From: Phytopythium helicoides | Taxonomy: Eukaryota > Oomycota > Peronosporomycetes > Pythiales > Pythiaceae | NCBI GenBank assembly: GCA_024867545.1 | Contig: JANFNE010000043.1 | Span: forward strand, 310,001-374,000 | Direction of reading: 5' to 3' | Length of the DNA: 64,000 bases | In this document: positions 28,895 through 38,997 of the stretch, piece by piece | How positions within the stretch are numbered: position 1 is the first letter of the stretch | Layout of the letters: each line of letters starts with the position of its first letter | Program-made: the position numbers and the translations under genes | Notes under the pieces: model-generated | The model's database searches: none | Told to the model about the DNA's origin: nothing | What the model saw: the letters and a program-made list of their open reading frames with translations, nothing else

Positions 28895-30219
28895 CTATGT
28901 TGGGCGGGTCAGAGTGTAGCCATGGGATATGGCTACAGTGACCCACTTCAACTCCCGCCGAGGCTCACGAGCCCGTGGTCGAGCAGCAGCCGAAGCTGCG
29001 CACCAGTCTTTGGGTCTGCGAGCAAGCTCACGAAGCTTGTGCGGAGCTTGTTGGCACTCGTGCAGCCGCTGCATCAGCGCGCCGTCCGACAGCGCGCGCA
29101 GCAGTTCCGGGTCCTGTAGGATGCGCTGGACCTGCTCTTCCTCCGCTGGAGCGCGCGGCATCTCGGCAATTGCGGCACGGCGCCGCTCGTCCAGATCCTC
29201 AATGGCGGCCGCTACTTGTTGCTGTTGAACTGGAGACTTCTGCTTGACTCGCAACGGCTCGTTTGGCTGGGCAGCGACAGCTTGGTTCCCCATCTGAAGA
29301 GGCGATAGAACGGAGATTAGCGCAAGCTGAAGGGGATGCCAACACCCAGTCGTACCTCTTCAAAGTGAGAGCCGAGAAAGGCCATAAAATCGCGCAGCAT
29401 GGTCGACACGGCCTCGTCTTTTTGATATTTCAGCATCGCGGCGCGTGGGTCTGTCTGCATGTCTGCGATCGCCTGCGAGAACGCCGGGTTTTGCAGTGCT
29501 TCGGTTTCCATGCAGTCAGTCGCCATTCCAACTCACTTGGATACCAACTTGTGTCTCCCTACCTTGCGAGAGCTTGGGGTTCTGTGAGAGCTTTTCGAAG
29601 AACCGTGCATTCATCCACTCTGAAGACTCAGCACTCGGTCAATGCCTCTCTTGTCCTTCATGTTATACACAATAAAATGCTGCGAGAGCACCTTTCGGAT
29701 CCAGCTGGCTGGCGCTCGCCATAGCCTCCTGGACCTCAGGAAACACGAATGATGGCGTCGCAGTCGATGTTGTGCTTTCCTGCGGTTTGACGATTCGTAA
29801 GAGTTCTCCCCGCTGCTGCTTAGAGCGAAACCCGTCAGAACAGCCTTATTTATTGTTCGGCACACCTCATTCCTTTGTACCTTGGACACCTTGCCAGTAT
29901 GCTGCGGAGGTTTACTTCGCTCCTTCTCGTTGATTCGCTTTTCTGCAGCTGGGCGGTTGAAGAATCCCTTCTTGAGTCCGTTGCCAAAGTTCTTGCGATT
30001 GCGCTCGTGTTCCTGTACACGTCGTTTCTCTTCCTTCGCTCGCACCCCGACCGCGACCATTTCATCCATCAGACTGCCGCTCTCATCTGCTTTTACGAGG
30101 GGTGGAGTGGTTCCTTCGTCTTTTTGGTTACCGCAACCAATCTCCAGCAGTGGAGCGTCGTCGTCTTCTCCGAGCATCGGCGGCTCCTCTGTGATTGTTT
30201 GAGCCTTGATCTCGTTCAT
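28895..30219 (-). CDS. STI1-domain protein (probable co-chaperone-like), 3' frame break
   Basis: Five exons (29866-30219, 29692-29779, 29563-29619, 29356-29498, 28895-29293) splice cleanly with 62-86-nt introns. The N-terminal part is acidic and then basic (KNFGNGLKKGFFNRP). It is followed by two stretches resembling STI1/DP repeats: WMNARFFEKLSQNPKLSQ with ALQNPAFSQAI, and near the C-terminus ILQDPELLRALSDGA. STI1 repeats occur in Hsp70/Hsp90 co-chaperones and ubiquilins. The last ~45 residues read as nonsense. One base fewer near 29018 would give the family-like end DPKTGAQLRLLLDHGL and a stop at 28948. No TPR or UBA domain is present, so the exact role is unknown. Confidence 0.65.
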
Positions 30220-30420
30220 TGGTACTTATCCCCAAAGCGTCGACTTGTAGAATGACTCGAGGAGTGTATTGAAACAAAGCAACTCTCCAAAAAGATCGCG
30301 CCTCCTCGAGTGCAACGAGCGACTTTTTTTTCTCTGGAGTCACTTTTCCAGCTCACCCCGGCGACTTGATGGGAAGGCAGCCGGTCATCAACAGCTTCTG
30401 CGTCGCATGTGGTAGCCGCA

Positions 30421-32990
30421 ATGTCGTGCAGCACTCGACAAAAGTCCGAAAAACGGATCCTCCTCAGCGACTGGTGCGATGCCGAGCGTGCGGAGTTGTC
30501 TCCGTCGACTTCAACGAGCGAAAGCCGCGCGAAGGAGTCCGCCATGGCTTTGAACAGCTCGATAAAGCCACTGCAATCAGTAAGCTCGTCCGATCGTGAC
30601 CACATCAATCGCAAGCACGTTTATCATCAGTTCTTTCTGGCACAAGGCATGACGGATCAAATACTGTCTGCGTGTACTAATGCGGCGGTGCGCAAGAGTA
30701 TGCAGGAAGCACTTGCAGCATGTGAGTCCTTCATTTGTCTGCAGCATCGTGGAGATATGCCTATTCACTTGAAATGTTTTATAGCGCATGGAGACGTCGC
30801 ACTCATCTGCCATGTCGGTTATCGGGATATTGTCATCTCTAGGCGAACGCAACTCACGTAATGCTTCATCATGCAGACCTACCTCCCGATTGTCCTCGAT
30901 GTGTTCGTGCGGGTGATAGAGCCCTTCGGCTTCACTCCGAGTCTCGAGGGAGTCATGGCAAGCATTGAAGTGCTCCAAAAGTTTGCTCGAGACGATCTGG
31001 ACGTTGTGCGACGACTCATTGCGATCCGTCAGTTGTTGACGCCAACAGGAGACTGGATCCGCGAGGACCAACAGGCCGACGAACTTGAGCGACGGCGTCA
31101 AGAAGAGCAACAACTTGAACAGCAACGAATAGAGCAAGACAAGCGTTTAGCCGCAGAAGCGGTGGCTCGAAATGCAGCTCTAGCTCGCTTGCGTGCAAAG
31201 AAGCTTGCCCTTGGATTGGATCCGTCGCTGGCTCGCCTACCCTTAGTTCTTCAGGTGCCTTCTCCGTTGATCGCCGCGAGGGAAGGTGACTGTATCCGAT
31301 TACAAGTCAACGTGCGTTTTTCTCTTCGGCGCCAATGGTTCTTCAACGGCAAGCCGCTAGATGACAGTGCTGAAGACATAGCAACTCAACGACGAGGGGT
31401 GAAGTCTTGTACGCTGGTGCTACCAAAAATGTCAAAGCGTGTGGAAGGGGAATACTACTGTTTGTTCGAGAATGAAGAAGGGAACGCGGTAACTCCCGTT
31501 ACTCGCGTCGAATTGGTGGAGAAGCTTCGAGCCGAGCGAATCGAGACCCAGAAACTTGGGTCTGCATCGATCCAAGCAGCGCCTTTAATTGTCAAAGTTG
31601 GGCAAAGTGACACGTACCGTCAAGCAGTCGCTTGTTGTATCACCTCCAATTCCTTTGCTAGACCCGAGAACAGATCAGCCAGCATCGCAATACTCAGTAT
31701 AGAGACTCTGGCGTTCTTGAAACTCACACCCCCAATCGCAATTCACTCTAACAAGGCTCTGGTAGCATGGGCTGGTATTCCTCAAACTCTGGCAGTCCTC
31801 ACTGCAGTACCAACATCAGCGACGACCAATATTCAAAAGAAGAAGGATCGTAGCCTGCTAAAAGCCAACAAGCCCGTGAAGCAGACTGCGGCTTATGCAA
31901 TTAGTTTGTATTCTTTGAGTGGTTCGGGAGGTGCAGAAGTGGTTTCGCCAGCTCGGTCACCAAATGCTCGAGCTCCCTCAATTCGATCGATAACGCGGTC
32001 CAACAGTGCGATTCATGCCATTGAAACCAGCCCTAGCTCGATCCAGTGATACCGAAACTGATTGCGAGCCGCAATATCTCGTCGCCTGAAACGTTTCAGG
32101 ATGGATTGAGAATCATGACGTTCTTGGATAGTGGGAAGCTACTAGCGCTGTCAGACTTGCTTTACAGTGTTGTAATCTACAGCATCGATTGCTCGACAAA
32201 CGCGTTTCATCTGGTGCACACGTTCAAGGTCAGCAATCGAGAGTGCCTCTGCCATATTGCTGCATCTCCCGAGTCTTCGGTACTTGGAGTCGCTTATCGC
32301 CGCATGCCAGTTCTGGATATACTTCGAATCAACACAACCGACTTCAGTGTGTCTATTCGTCGCCACAACTTTGCATTACCTGTGCATTGTTTGGCTATAG
32401 ATTGCTCAGGATTGTTTGTTGCTGTGGCTGAATCTGCCGGATGCCTCAAGTCTTGGATCGCCATTGCAAATCTCAACACGAACGACCCTGAAAGCATGGC
32501 GCGTAAGGAACCGATGCGATCAAAACGACGCTTTGAAGCTCACGTAGGGGGTATCTCTAGCCTCCAGTGGACCAAGACCTCGTCTCTGCTGCTATCAAGT
32601 GGCCTTGACGGATTTGTCAAAATTTGGAACATAGCTAGCGTTGGAGCCTCACTTTTGGCTGAGTTTCACATGGACAGCAGTGTGCTTCAGATGGCGTACT
32701 CATGGGAATCCTCCACACTCGTCACGGTCGTAAATCCACGGAGGCTGAGAACAGCAAGCAGTGAAGACAAAAAACGGCAATGCGTCATTCAAGGGCATGT
32801 GTTGCGGCACTTGAGAGAGCTTGAAGTGTTCCGATCAGAGCAGCAAGGCCGAGCTGCAGCACAAGTCCAAAAGTTGTGGAAGGGTCGGCATACGCGTACG
32901 TTGCTAGAGCAGCTGTTGGGTGAAAACCACTGGAGAAATCGACGAAGGCAGTCGTCGGTAATATCGAGTGAGCAAAGTGCAAATGAGTGA
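30421..32990 (+). CDS. Ig-like + WD40 + IQ multidomain protein
   Basis: Probable exons 30421-30579 and 30631-30721 (51-nt GTAAGC intron), then 30877 to about 32000 and about 32047-32990. The joins after 30721 and near 32000-32046 do not resolve in phase, so alternative introns or indel errors are possible. A coiled, Gln/Glu/Arg-rich helix (31070-31200) precedes an immunoglobulin-like module (about 31240-31520): DCIRLQV, RRQWFFNGKPL and GEYYCLFENEEGN supply the Cys-Trp-Cys core of an I-set domain. The C-terminal half has WD40 repeats (AHVGGISSLQW, SSGLDGFVKIWNI) and a degenerate IQ motif (QVQKLWKGRHTRT). There is no signal peptide, so it is probably cytoplasmic or axonemal. Function unknown. 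Confidence 0.65.
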
Positions 32991-33068
32991 AATTGCAGGA
33001 GCGTCGAACCATGTTACAACTTCACCAAAATAGCTTCTTTGTTGATCACTCTCCAACATAAAGGGGCA

Positions 33069-33719
33069 ATGGCGGACCGGAAGCAATCGTCGTCGCTGTT
33101 ATCGCTGATCGCATCCAAAGCTATTGTCCCGAATGGTATTCAGCAGTCGATTGATAAGCAACAGCACGAACATCAACGCGAAGCCAAGCGACAAGCCGAG
33201 GAGCAACAAATGATGTACGCAGTGCGCATGACGTATCTCGACGAGAATACTGGTGGCCACACTCCCGATGCTCTTTTCCTCACGCGCAAGCGCGCACAGA
33301 AGCTGGCATACCACCAGGACAGCATCAAGATTCCAACTCGCAAGTTAGAAATCTCCACTTTGGGGCTTTCACAATCACAGTCCCAACCGCAGCTCCAGCT
33401 TCAGCGAAAGTCCAACTCGACCATTGCAGCTTCAGGAGCAGCGGCTGCATTTGTCTCTGCATCCGTTGCGACGAGGAAAAGCAAGGCCGTGTTTGATGAT
33501 GGCACTGACCGACGGTTGACATGGGTGCCAAAGTTTCAGGCGGGATGTCACTTCTGGCAGTGTGCTGAGACTGGAGAGTGCCGTGCAGATACGCCCCCAC
33601 ATTACGAATCGCACGCTCGACAGCGCCACCATGGCCTTTGCGCTGAAGATGAAGATATCAATGACAGCCCACCATTTCCTGCGTGCTTTGCATTCCTAGA
33701 GCAGAGTCGTTCCAAGTAG
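33069..33719 (+). CDS. Unknown 216-residue protein
   Basis: Intronless frame starting at the ATG 33069 (MADRKQSS), 78 bp after the WD40-protein stop and on the same strand. The N-terminus is a Gln/Glu/Arg-rich helix (about 25-50), then a Gln/Ser-rich linker, then a compact C-terminal segment with Trp/Cys/His residues (TWVPKFQAGCHFWQC ... HARQRHHGLC). I recognise no family. The C-terminal pattern may bind metal but matches no standard zinc finger spacing. Confidence 0.6.
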   Translation: MADRKQSSSLLSLIASKAIVPNGIQQSIDKQQHEHQREAKRQAEEQQMMYAVRMTYLDENTGGHTPDALFLTRKRAQKLAYHQDSIKIPTRKLEISTLGLSQSQSQPQLQLQRKSNSTIAASGAAAAFVSASVATRKSKAVFDDGTDRRLTWVPKFQAGCHFWQCAETGECRADTPPHYESHARQRHHGLCAEDEDINDSPPFPACFAFLEQSRSK

Positions 33720-33831
33720 CCGATTACTACATCTACACAGTTCTTGCGTCGTCGTAGCTTGTTGTGGAACGGTTCGAGATCTAAACTGTGTACACTACTG
33801 TGCCCCCACTGCTGCTACCAGTGCGTCGTGA

Positions 33832-35305
33832 TCAATACACCTTGGTCACTTCGGACACCTCTTCGCTCTCTTTCTTCTTGTCCTCGTTGTCGTCTTTACG
33901 ATACTCTGTCGCCACAAGGTCAAGCAGCTTTTGCGTTTCCTCCTTTGACATCTATGCGTGAAGAAAGCGATTGGTTCAATCGATGCATCAACGCGACAAG
34001 AGCATCCGACCAACCTTGTAGGGCGAATAGTCCTCGTTCGGGAACCGGCGGTTCTCCACGTCCTCACGGTACTCTTCCAAACCAATCCGGATCTGCTCCC
34101 CGACAGCCGCGTAGCGCTTGCAGAATTTGGGCACGAATTGCGCGTGATGTGGGTGCTGTAGCATTCCCATGAGGTCGTGGAACACCAGTACTTGGCCGCT
34201 GGTTTCGGGTCCTGCGCCAATGCCGATCGTAGGGATGTCGAGGATCTCAGTCACTGCCTTGGACACAGGCGACGGCACACACTCAAGGACAACTGCAAAT
34301 GCTCCAGCAGCTTGCACAGCCAACGCGTCTTCAATGATCTGCTTTGCCTGAGAGGCTGTCGTTATATGAACACATTCGTAAGATTGTGGCAAGCCCATTC
34401 GACAATGAAGTCATGAACCATAAACTAACCCGTGCGGCCTTGTGCGCGAAACCCTCCAAGGACACTAATGTGCTGCGGACGCAGACCGACGTGGCCCATC
34501 ACGGCGACGCCGCTGTCCACGATCTTTTTGACTGGAAAAGGGGAAACACGACTCGTTAGACGGTTCTCGCTCGTTGGGGCAGTTGCCCAAGGAACCCCGC
34601 ACTCGTTTCGGCGCGCTCCTTGCCGCCTTCGACCTTGACGCAGTCCGCGCCGCCCTCCTACAGTATCATTGTAGCCTGTGGGTTTATAGAGCCACAAACC
34701 AGTGGTAGTGGGCAGTCTCACACCTTGAGAATGCGCTGCGCGTTCTTCACCGCCTCGTACGGATCACCTTCGCAGGTGCCGAACGGCATGTCGGTCACAA
34801 TCAGCGGTCGCGTGGCGCCTCTGTCCATCGATCGGTAGTGGTCGTGTCGAGAAGGTGAGCACCACGAGACTCGACTGGGTGCGCTGCGGTGCGCACCTTT
34901 TGACGGCGCGCGTGTGGTAGATCATATCCTCGAGCGTCACGGGGATGGTCGTGTCCATTCCCTAGCGCACGTCATGAGCAACTGGCACCGCAGCAACCGC
35001 CGCGACTGCGCGGCACGCACCAGTTCGACCATGCCGACCGAGTCGCCGACCAGCAGGATGTCGAAGCCCGCGAGGTCGACGTGCACGGCCGACGGGTAGT
35101 CGTAGGCCGTGACCATGGTGATGGGCTTGCCCTTGCGCTTGAGGATGCCCACGTCCAGCGTCGTCACCTTGCGCCGCTCCAGCAGCTTGAGCGTGCGCGC
35201 CGCCGCCGCCGCGTTGAACGGCCGCCCGCCCGCCGCCTCGCTGCTGAGCGCGCGCGCTCGGGCGGCGGCCGCGCGGGCCCAGCGGAGGCGCAGCGCCGGC
35301 AGCAT
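33832..35305 (-). CDS. panB: Ketopantoate hydroxymethyltransferase (PanB), mitochondrial
   Basis: Seven exons (35021-35305, 34897-34961, 34724-34820, 34603-34657, 34430-34531, 34015-34355, 33832-33951) with 59-76-nt introns give 354 residues, all junctions in phase. PanB motifs are present: [10 protein letters not shown] near residue 65, LLVGDSVGM, the metal/substrate region [26 protein letters not shown] and the C-terminal IGIGAGP with FHDLMGM. The enzyme makes ketopantoate from 2-oxoisovalerate and methylene-tetrahydrofolate, the first step to pantothenate and CoA. The first ~27 residues ([21 protein letters not shown]) look like a mitochondrial targeting peptide. The highly charged C-terminal extension is unusual next to bacterial PanB. 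Confidence 0.95.
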
Positions 35306-35722
35306 CGTGGGTGGCGTGGCGTCGGCTCGGGGTTGGATCGGAAGTGACGGCGGCGAGTTGAACCGCGGCGCAGGTGGTGGGTGGGTCGCGATTCATTGAA
35401 TTGTTGACGACGACGGCCATGGGGGTGAACCAGCTGCAGGGGCAGGAGGTGGCGTCCGAGAATTGGGAGCGTCGACGCGGCGGCGCGAGCTTCAAGCTGC
35501 GGATGCGGCGCGTGACGCGATTGCGGTCGCCAACAGCGGGCCGTCGTCAACAGCGGGCGGGCGCTGGGTGGCCTTCCAAACACCCGCGGTGATGAGTGTA
35601 GCTAGCGCTCGAGATGGAGCGCCGTGTCTTTCTCTTGTGCCCAGTATGCGGCCCCCTCCCGAGCCCCGCGGCTCGATCCTCAGTCCCCAAAAGCCCGCCG
35701 CCCGCTCACGCTCCGCCCCACG
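35306..35722. promoter_or_regulatory. Divergent promoter region between panB and VOC gene
   Basis: 417 bp between two divergently transcribed mitochondrial-type genes. No coding frame here is credible and no clear initiator or TATA box stands out. Sequence is GC-rich throughout. Confidence 0.5.
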
Positions 35723-36408
35723 ATGCTGCAGCGCGCCGTCGCCTCCGCCGCCAAGCCCGCGGGCCGTCGCGCGCTGTCGACCATCGCGCCCTTCCACATC
35801 GCCGTGCCCGTGCACGACCTGGAGAAGGGTGAGCTGCGTTGGAGATCGCGCACGTGAGGCGCCGACGAACTGACGCGGGATTCGCTCGACGCAGCCAAGG
35901 AGTTCTACGGCGGCGTGCTAGGCTGCGAGGAGGGCCGCTCGTCGACCCACTGGCAGGTGCGAGCGCAGTTCACGCGTGTGGCTGCCATCGTTGTGCGGAG
36001 AGCTGATGGATCCGTCGCTGCTCGAGCAGGACTACAACCTCCTCGGCCACCAGCTGGTCGTGCACCAGGTCTCCAAGGACTACCGCGGGCTCGACTTCTT
36101 CAACCCCGTTGGTGCGTCAATGTTTTTGTTTTCATGGACTGTTGCTATTCGCTGACGGTGGAGCTGTAGACGCCGATGACGTGCCCGTGCCGCACTTTGG
36201 CGTGGCGCTGACGGTCGACGACTTCCAGGAGCTCTCCAAGCGCATGGTCGAGAAGGGCGTCAAGTTCGTCGTCGAGCCGCACCTGCGCTTCGTAGGCCGC
36301 AAGGGCGAGCAGTGGACCATGTTCTTCAAGGACCCGAGCGGCAACAACCTCGAGTTCAAGGCCATGACCACGCCCGAGAACCTCTTCGCCAAGTATGTCG
36401 AGAACTGA
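35723..36408 (+). CDS. VOC-superfamily (glyoxalase-like) protein
   Basis: Exons 35723-35828, 35895-35956, 36030-36111 and 36170-36408 splice in phase (introns 66, 73 and 58 nt) to 162 residues. After a short Arg/Ala-rich leader (a possible mitochondrial signal) comes a single vicinal-oxygen-chelate domain: FHIAVPVHDL at the first strand, AKEFYGGVLGCEEGR, GHQLVVHQV, PHFGVALTVDDF and the final FKDPSGNNLEFK. His and Glu positions typical of metal ligands are present (FHIAVPV, HQLVVH, PHFGV, NLEFK). The nearest relatives are bacterial-type VOC proteins of unknown substrate. It is not full glyoxalase I by size. Confidence 0.85.
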
Positions 36409-36479
36409 GCACCGACGCGCACACAATCAACCACACAGTCTGCTGTTTTTCGGCTTCTGTTGTAATACAATCTACATTT

Positions 36480-37583
36480 TCAGTCGTCTCCGCCGTCAAT
36501 GTCGTCGGGCTCAAAGTCTTCGTGCTCGTCTAGGTCGACAGCATCGCTGTCGTCGCTGTCGTTTGCCGCCAGCTCTTCCTCGAGGCGCTCCTTGTGCATC
36601 TCCACCGCAGTCTGGTACATACCGAGGTACATTTTATCCGTCGCGTGCTCCTCCGTCGGAACGGGAGGCTCCACGTCGTCCAGCTCCTTGTCAATCCACG
36701 CCGTCGCCCCGACGGTGTCGACCCACACGCCAATGTTGCTGCAGCAGTAGACGAACGCCTCCTCAATGGACCCGGGCTTGGGCTCCTTGATGTCCTCAAC
36801 GTATTCGACGACCTCGGCGAACGTCTCGTGCGCGGCCAGGAAGACGGCGATGAACGGGTTGAGCTCGAACGCTTTCTTGAACGCGTCCTGCACGACCTCC
36901 TCCGAGGACCCGTCCTCCTCCAGCACCTCCCACGACACATACTCGAGGATAACGCGGCAGTACGCGAGCACGGCTGAGGACTTGCCCGTGTACTTGTCAA
37001 GCAGCTCGCGCGCCTCGGCACCTCGGCCGTCGTCGATGAGCGCGCACACGAGTCCCTCGCGCGAGCGCACGACGTCCGTGGGGTCCAGCTTCATGCACAG
37101 CTCGTAGTTCTGGATGCCTCTGTCGGGCATCCCAGCGTCGCAGCAAGCCTCAGCTAGCTGCTTGAGCGTGCGCAAGTAGTCGCGCGTCTCCTCGCGCTCG
37201 CCGAGCTTGCCCTGTTCCTCCATCTGCGCGAACAGGTCGAAGGTCTCGATGGGCTTGGGGATCTCGTCGCCGCACTCGTCCAGCTCGCCCGCGGCGATGC
37301 GCGCCAGCAGTGCGGCCGGACGCGCCGCACCCTTGAGCTTCCACTGCTCTGGCGGCGTGGGGCCCTTGCGCGGCTTGGGCTTGGGCTCGGGCGGGTGCAC
37401 CGGGAAGGCGCGCAGCTCCTGCAGTTTCTTGTCGACCGCGCGCTGCAGCTGCACCACGCGCATGCGCCGCCGGCCCTGCGCCTTCTTGTCCCTGCTGCTC
37501 TGCATGCTGTCGACCGCCAGCTGCGCGAACGCCTGCGCGCCGCGGCTGCCGCGCGCCGCCTTCTTCTTGCGCTTCATGCCCAT
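36480..37583 (-). CDS. TPR-like helical protein, nuclear-type
   Basis: Intronless, 367 residues from the ATG at 37581-37583 (MGMKRKKK), which begins with a basic nuclear/nucleolar-type signal. The frame is open further upstream but that part is not protein-like. After a basic coiled N-terminus and a Pro/Lys linker, residues ~130-300 form helical repeats of TPR type (LAEACCDAGMPDRGIQNYELCMKLDP, split here by eye; ILEYVSWEVLEED). The tail is strongly acidic (DDSDAVDLDEHED). I do not recognise a named orthologue. It shares a 211-bp divergent promoter with mL54. Confidence 0.7.
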   Translation of the reverse strand: MGMKRKKKAARGSRGAQAFAQLAVDSMQSSRDKKAQGRRRMRVVQLQRAVDKKLQELRAFPVHPPEPKPKPRKGPTPPEQWKLKGAARPAALLARIAAGELDECGDEIPKPIETFDLFAQMEEQGKLGEREETRDYLRTLKQLAEACCDAGMPDRGIQNYELCMKLDPTDVVRSREGLVCALIDDGRGAEARELLDKYTGKSSAVLAYCRVILEYVSWEVLEEDGSSEEVVQDAFKKAFELNPFIAVFLAAHETFAEVVEYVEDIKEPKPGSIEEAFVYCCSNIGVWVDTVGATAWIDKELDDVEPPVPTEEHATDKMYLGMYQTAVEMHKERLEEELAANDSDDSDAVDLDEHEDFEPDDIDGGDD

Positions 37584-37794
37584 GGCCGCTCGGATTCCAC
37601 AATGGCTGACTGGTGGCGCAACGTGCCGGAGCGTTTTTGTCCAATCACACCAGCTATATACCCTCCATTTTGGCCAATGGAGGATCGAGGAGCCCGCCTG
37701 TTGGTTCGTGGCGCGCAGATCACCATCAAGCGAGGCGAGGAGGAGTCCCCCCTTGCCGCTGGCGGTGCGCGCGCAGGTCTTCGGTAGCTGCAGC
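37584..37794. promoter_or_regulatory. Compact bidirectional promoter with CCAAT boxes
   Basis: Only 211 bp separate the TPR-like gene and mL54. It contains CCAAT at 37641 and 37674, a TATATA run at 37655-37660 and an 8-bp inverted repeat, CCTCCATT (37662-37669) with AATGGAGG (37676-37683). Such a palindrome could bind a dimeric factor acting on both genes. Confidence 0.55.
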
Positions 37795-38151
37795 ATGTCG
37801 ACGCTGACCCGGCGGCTCGTGGTGCGCTGCGGCAAGTCGCTGAGTGGCGCGCGGTCGTTCGCGGCGCCCGGCAAGGGCAAGGGCGGCGCGGCCGCGGCCG
37901 TGGTGGAGGAGGACGTGGACCTGAGCAAGGTGGTGCCCGTCAACATCTTCAAGGAGGGCGCCCACCCGGAGCTCAAGGACCCCAAGGAGTACCCTGAGTG
38001 GCTCTTCTCGCTGCTGGACACCAAGCCGCCACTCGGAGAGCTCGAGCGCACGGGCTTCGACAACCTGCCGCTCGAGGAGCAGCGCCGCTACCTCACGCTC
38101 GCCAACCGCCGCTTCGTCAAACAGAACAACGCTGCCAAGGCCAAGAAGTAG
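37795..38151 (+). CDS. Mitochondrial large-subunit ribosomal protein mL54
   Basis: 118 residues, intronless, starting at ATG 37795. The N-terminus (LTRRLVVRCGKSLSGARSF) is a mitochondrial targeting peptide and Gly/Lys/Ala-rich linker. The mL54 signature VNIFKEG followed by EYPEWLFSL, and the C-terminal RRYLTLANRRFVKQNN, match the conserved core of MRPL54 (yeast Mrpl37). The protein is a small component of the mitoribosome large subunit. Confidence 0.88.
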   Translation: MSTLTRRLVVRCGKSLSGARSFAAPGKGKGGAAAAVVEEDVDLSKVVPVNIFKEGAHPELKDPKEYPEWLFSLLDTKPPLGELERTGFDNLPLEEQRRYLTLANRRFVKQNNAAKAKK

Positions 38152-38346
38152 ACGCCGCGAGAGGCTGCGAGCGCAGTGCTGCGCTTCAATATACGCCGCT
38201 GCTGCTCTCGCGTGCTTTGTTCGATTGGCATCCAGGTGGAATCAAGTCTGACACGACAAACACAAAAGCCTGCGAGTGTATTGGCGATCAGCGCGCGCTT
38301 GCCGTCCCTCGTCGTCTGACCTCTTGTCTGGTCGCCGTCCTGCGCG

Positions 38347-38888
38347 CTACTCGGTCGTCGGGAACCCACCAGGCACGAGCTGAAGCGACCCCAACCAGTC
38401 AGCCCCAACACAAACAGCATCGCCGCCACCAGGAAAGCACGCACCATGCAGACATTGTTGCCGTTGAGCAGCACCTGGTCGAGCTTGACCTCGCGCTTGC
38501 CCTCGGGCGTGATCTCGCTGCTCGCACGAACACAAATCGTCTTGGTCAGTCCTTTGCATCTCCCGCAAGTAAATGGACGCCGCCTTACTACTCGGTGACG
38601 TCGTCCAGCACCATGTCTGTCGCAACCACAGCAGAAGCAGTTAGTCTTGACGCCCACCAGGCCCAGTGCGTCCTCCAAGCGCGTGACGCACTAACGTAGT
38701 CGTCGAAGCCGCGCAGCGTGCCGAGGAACTCCTTGTCGCCCTTCATGACGATCCACAGGCGCGAGCCGATGCACTTGTCGATGAGCTCTGCGTCACGCGC
38801 ACGTCCACGGCCGTTAGCGAGTACAGCGCGCGCCCGCAGAGCCCGCAGGGGCGGGCGCACCGAGCGGGAGGATGCGAGCTTGGGCCAT
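38347..38888 (-). CDS. LSM5, U6 snRNA-associated Sm-like protein
   Basis: Five tiny exons (38861-38888, 38692-38787, 38589-38616, 38445-38517, 38347-38379) with 65-75-nt introns encode 85 residues. The Sm fold is complete: Sm1 around [37 protein letters not shown] across two junctions, and Sm2 with [17 protein letters not shown]5 belongs to the Lsm1-7 (mRNA decay) and Lsm2-8 (U6 snRNP) rings. More than half the gene is intron. It is divergent from the next gene, with 109 bp between start codons. Confidence 0.95.
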
Positions 38889-38997
38889 GGCGTCGGTCTC
38901 TAGGCTTCAGTATCGCGACTGCCACCCGACCCGGCAACCATTCGGGCGGTGTAGTCCACACCATGCTGTCATTTTCGATCCTGGGCGCCGGGAAGCC

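Noticed and set aside
30369..30599. Small zinc-ribbon-like frame (two CxxC pairs, CVAC and CRAC)
   Set aside because: Overlaps the first exon of the Ig-WD40 gene in another frame. The exon with the clean GTAAGC intron is the better explanation, but a separate small gene is not fully excluded.
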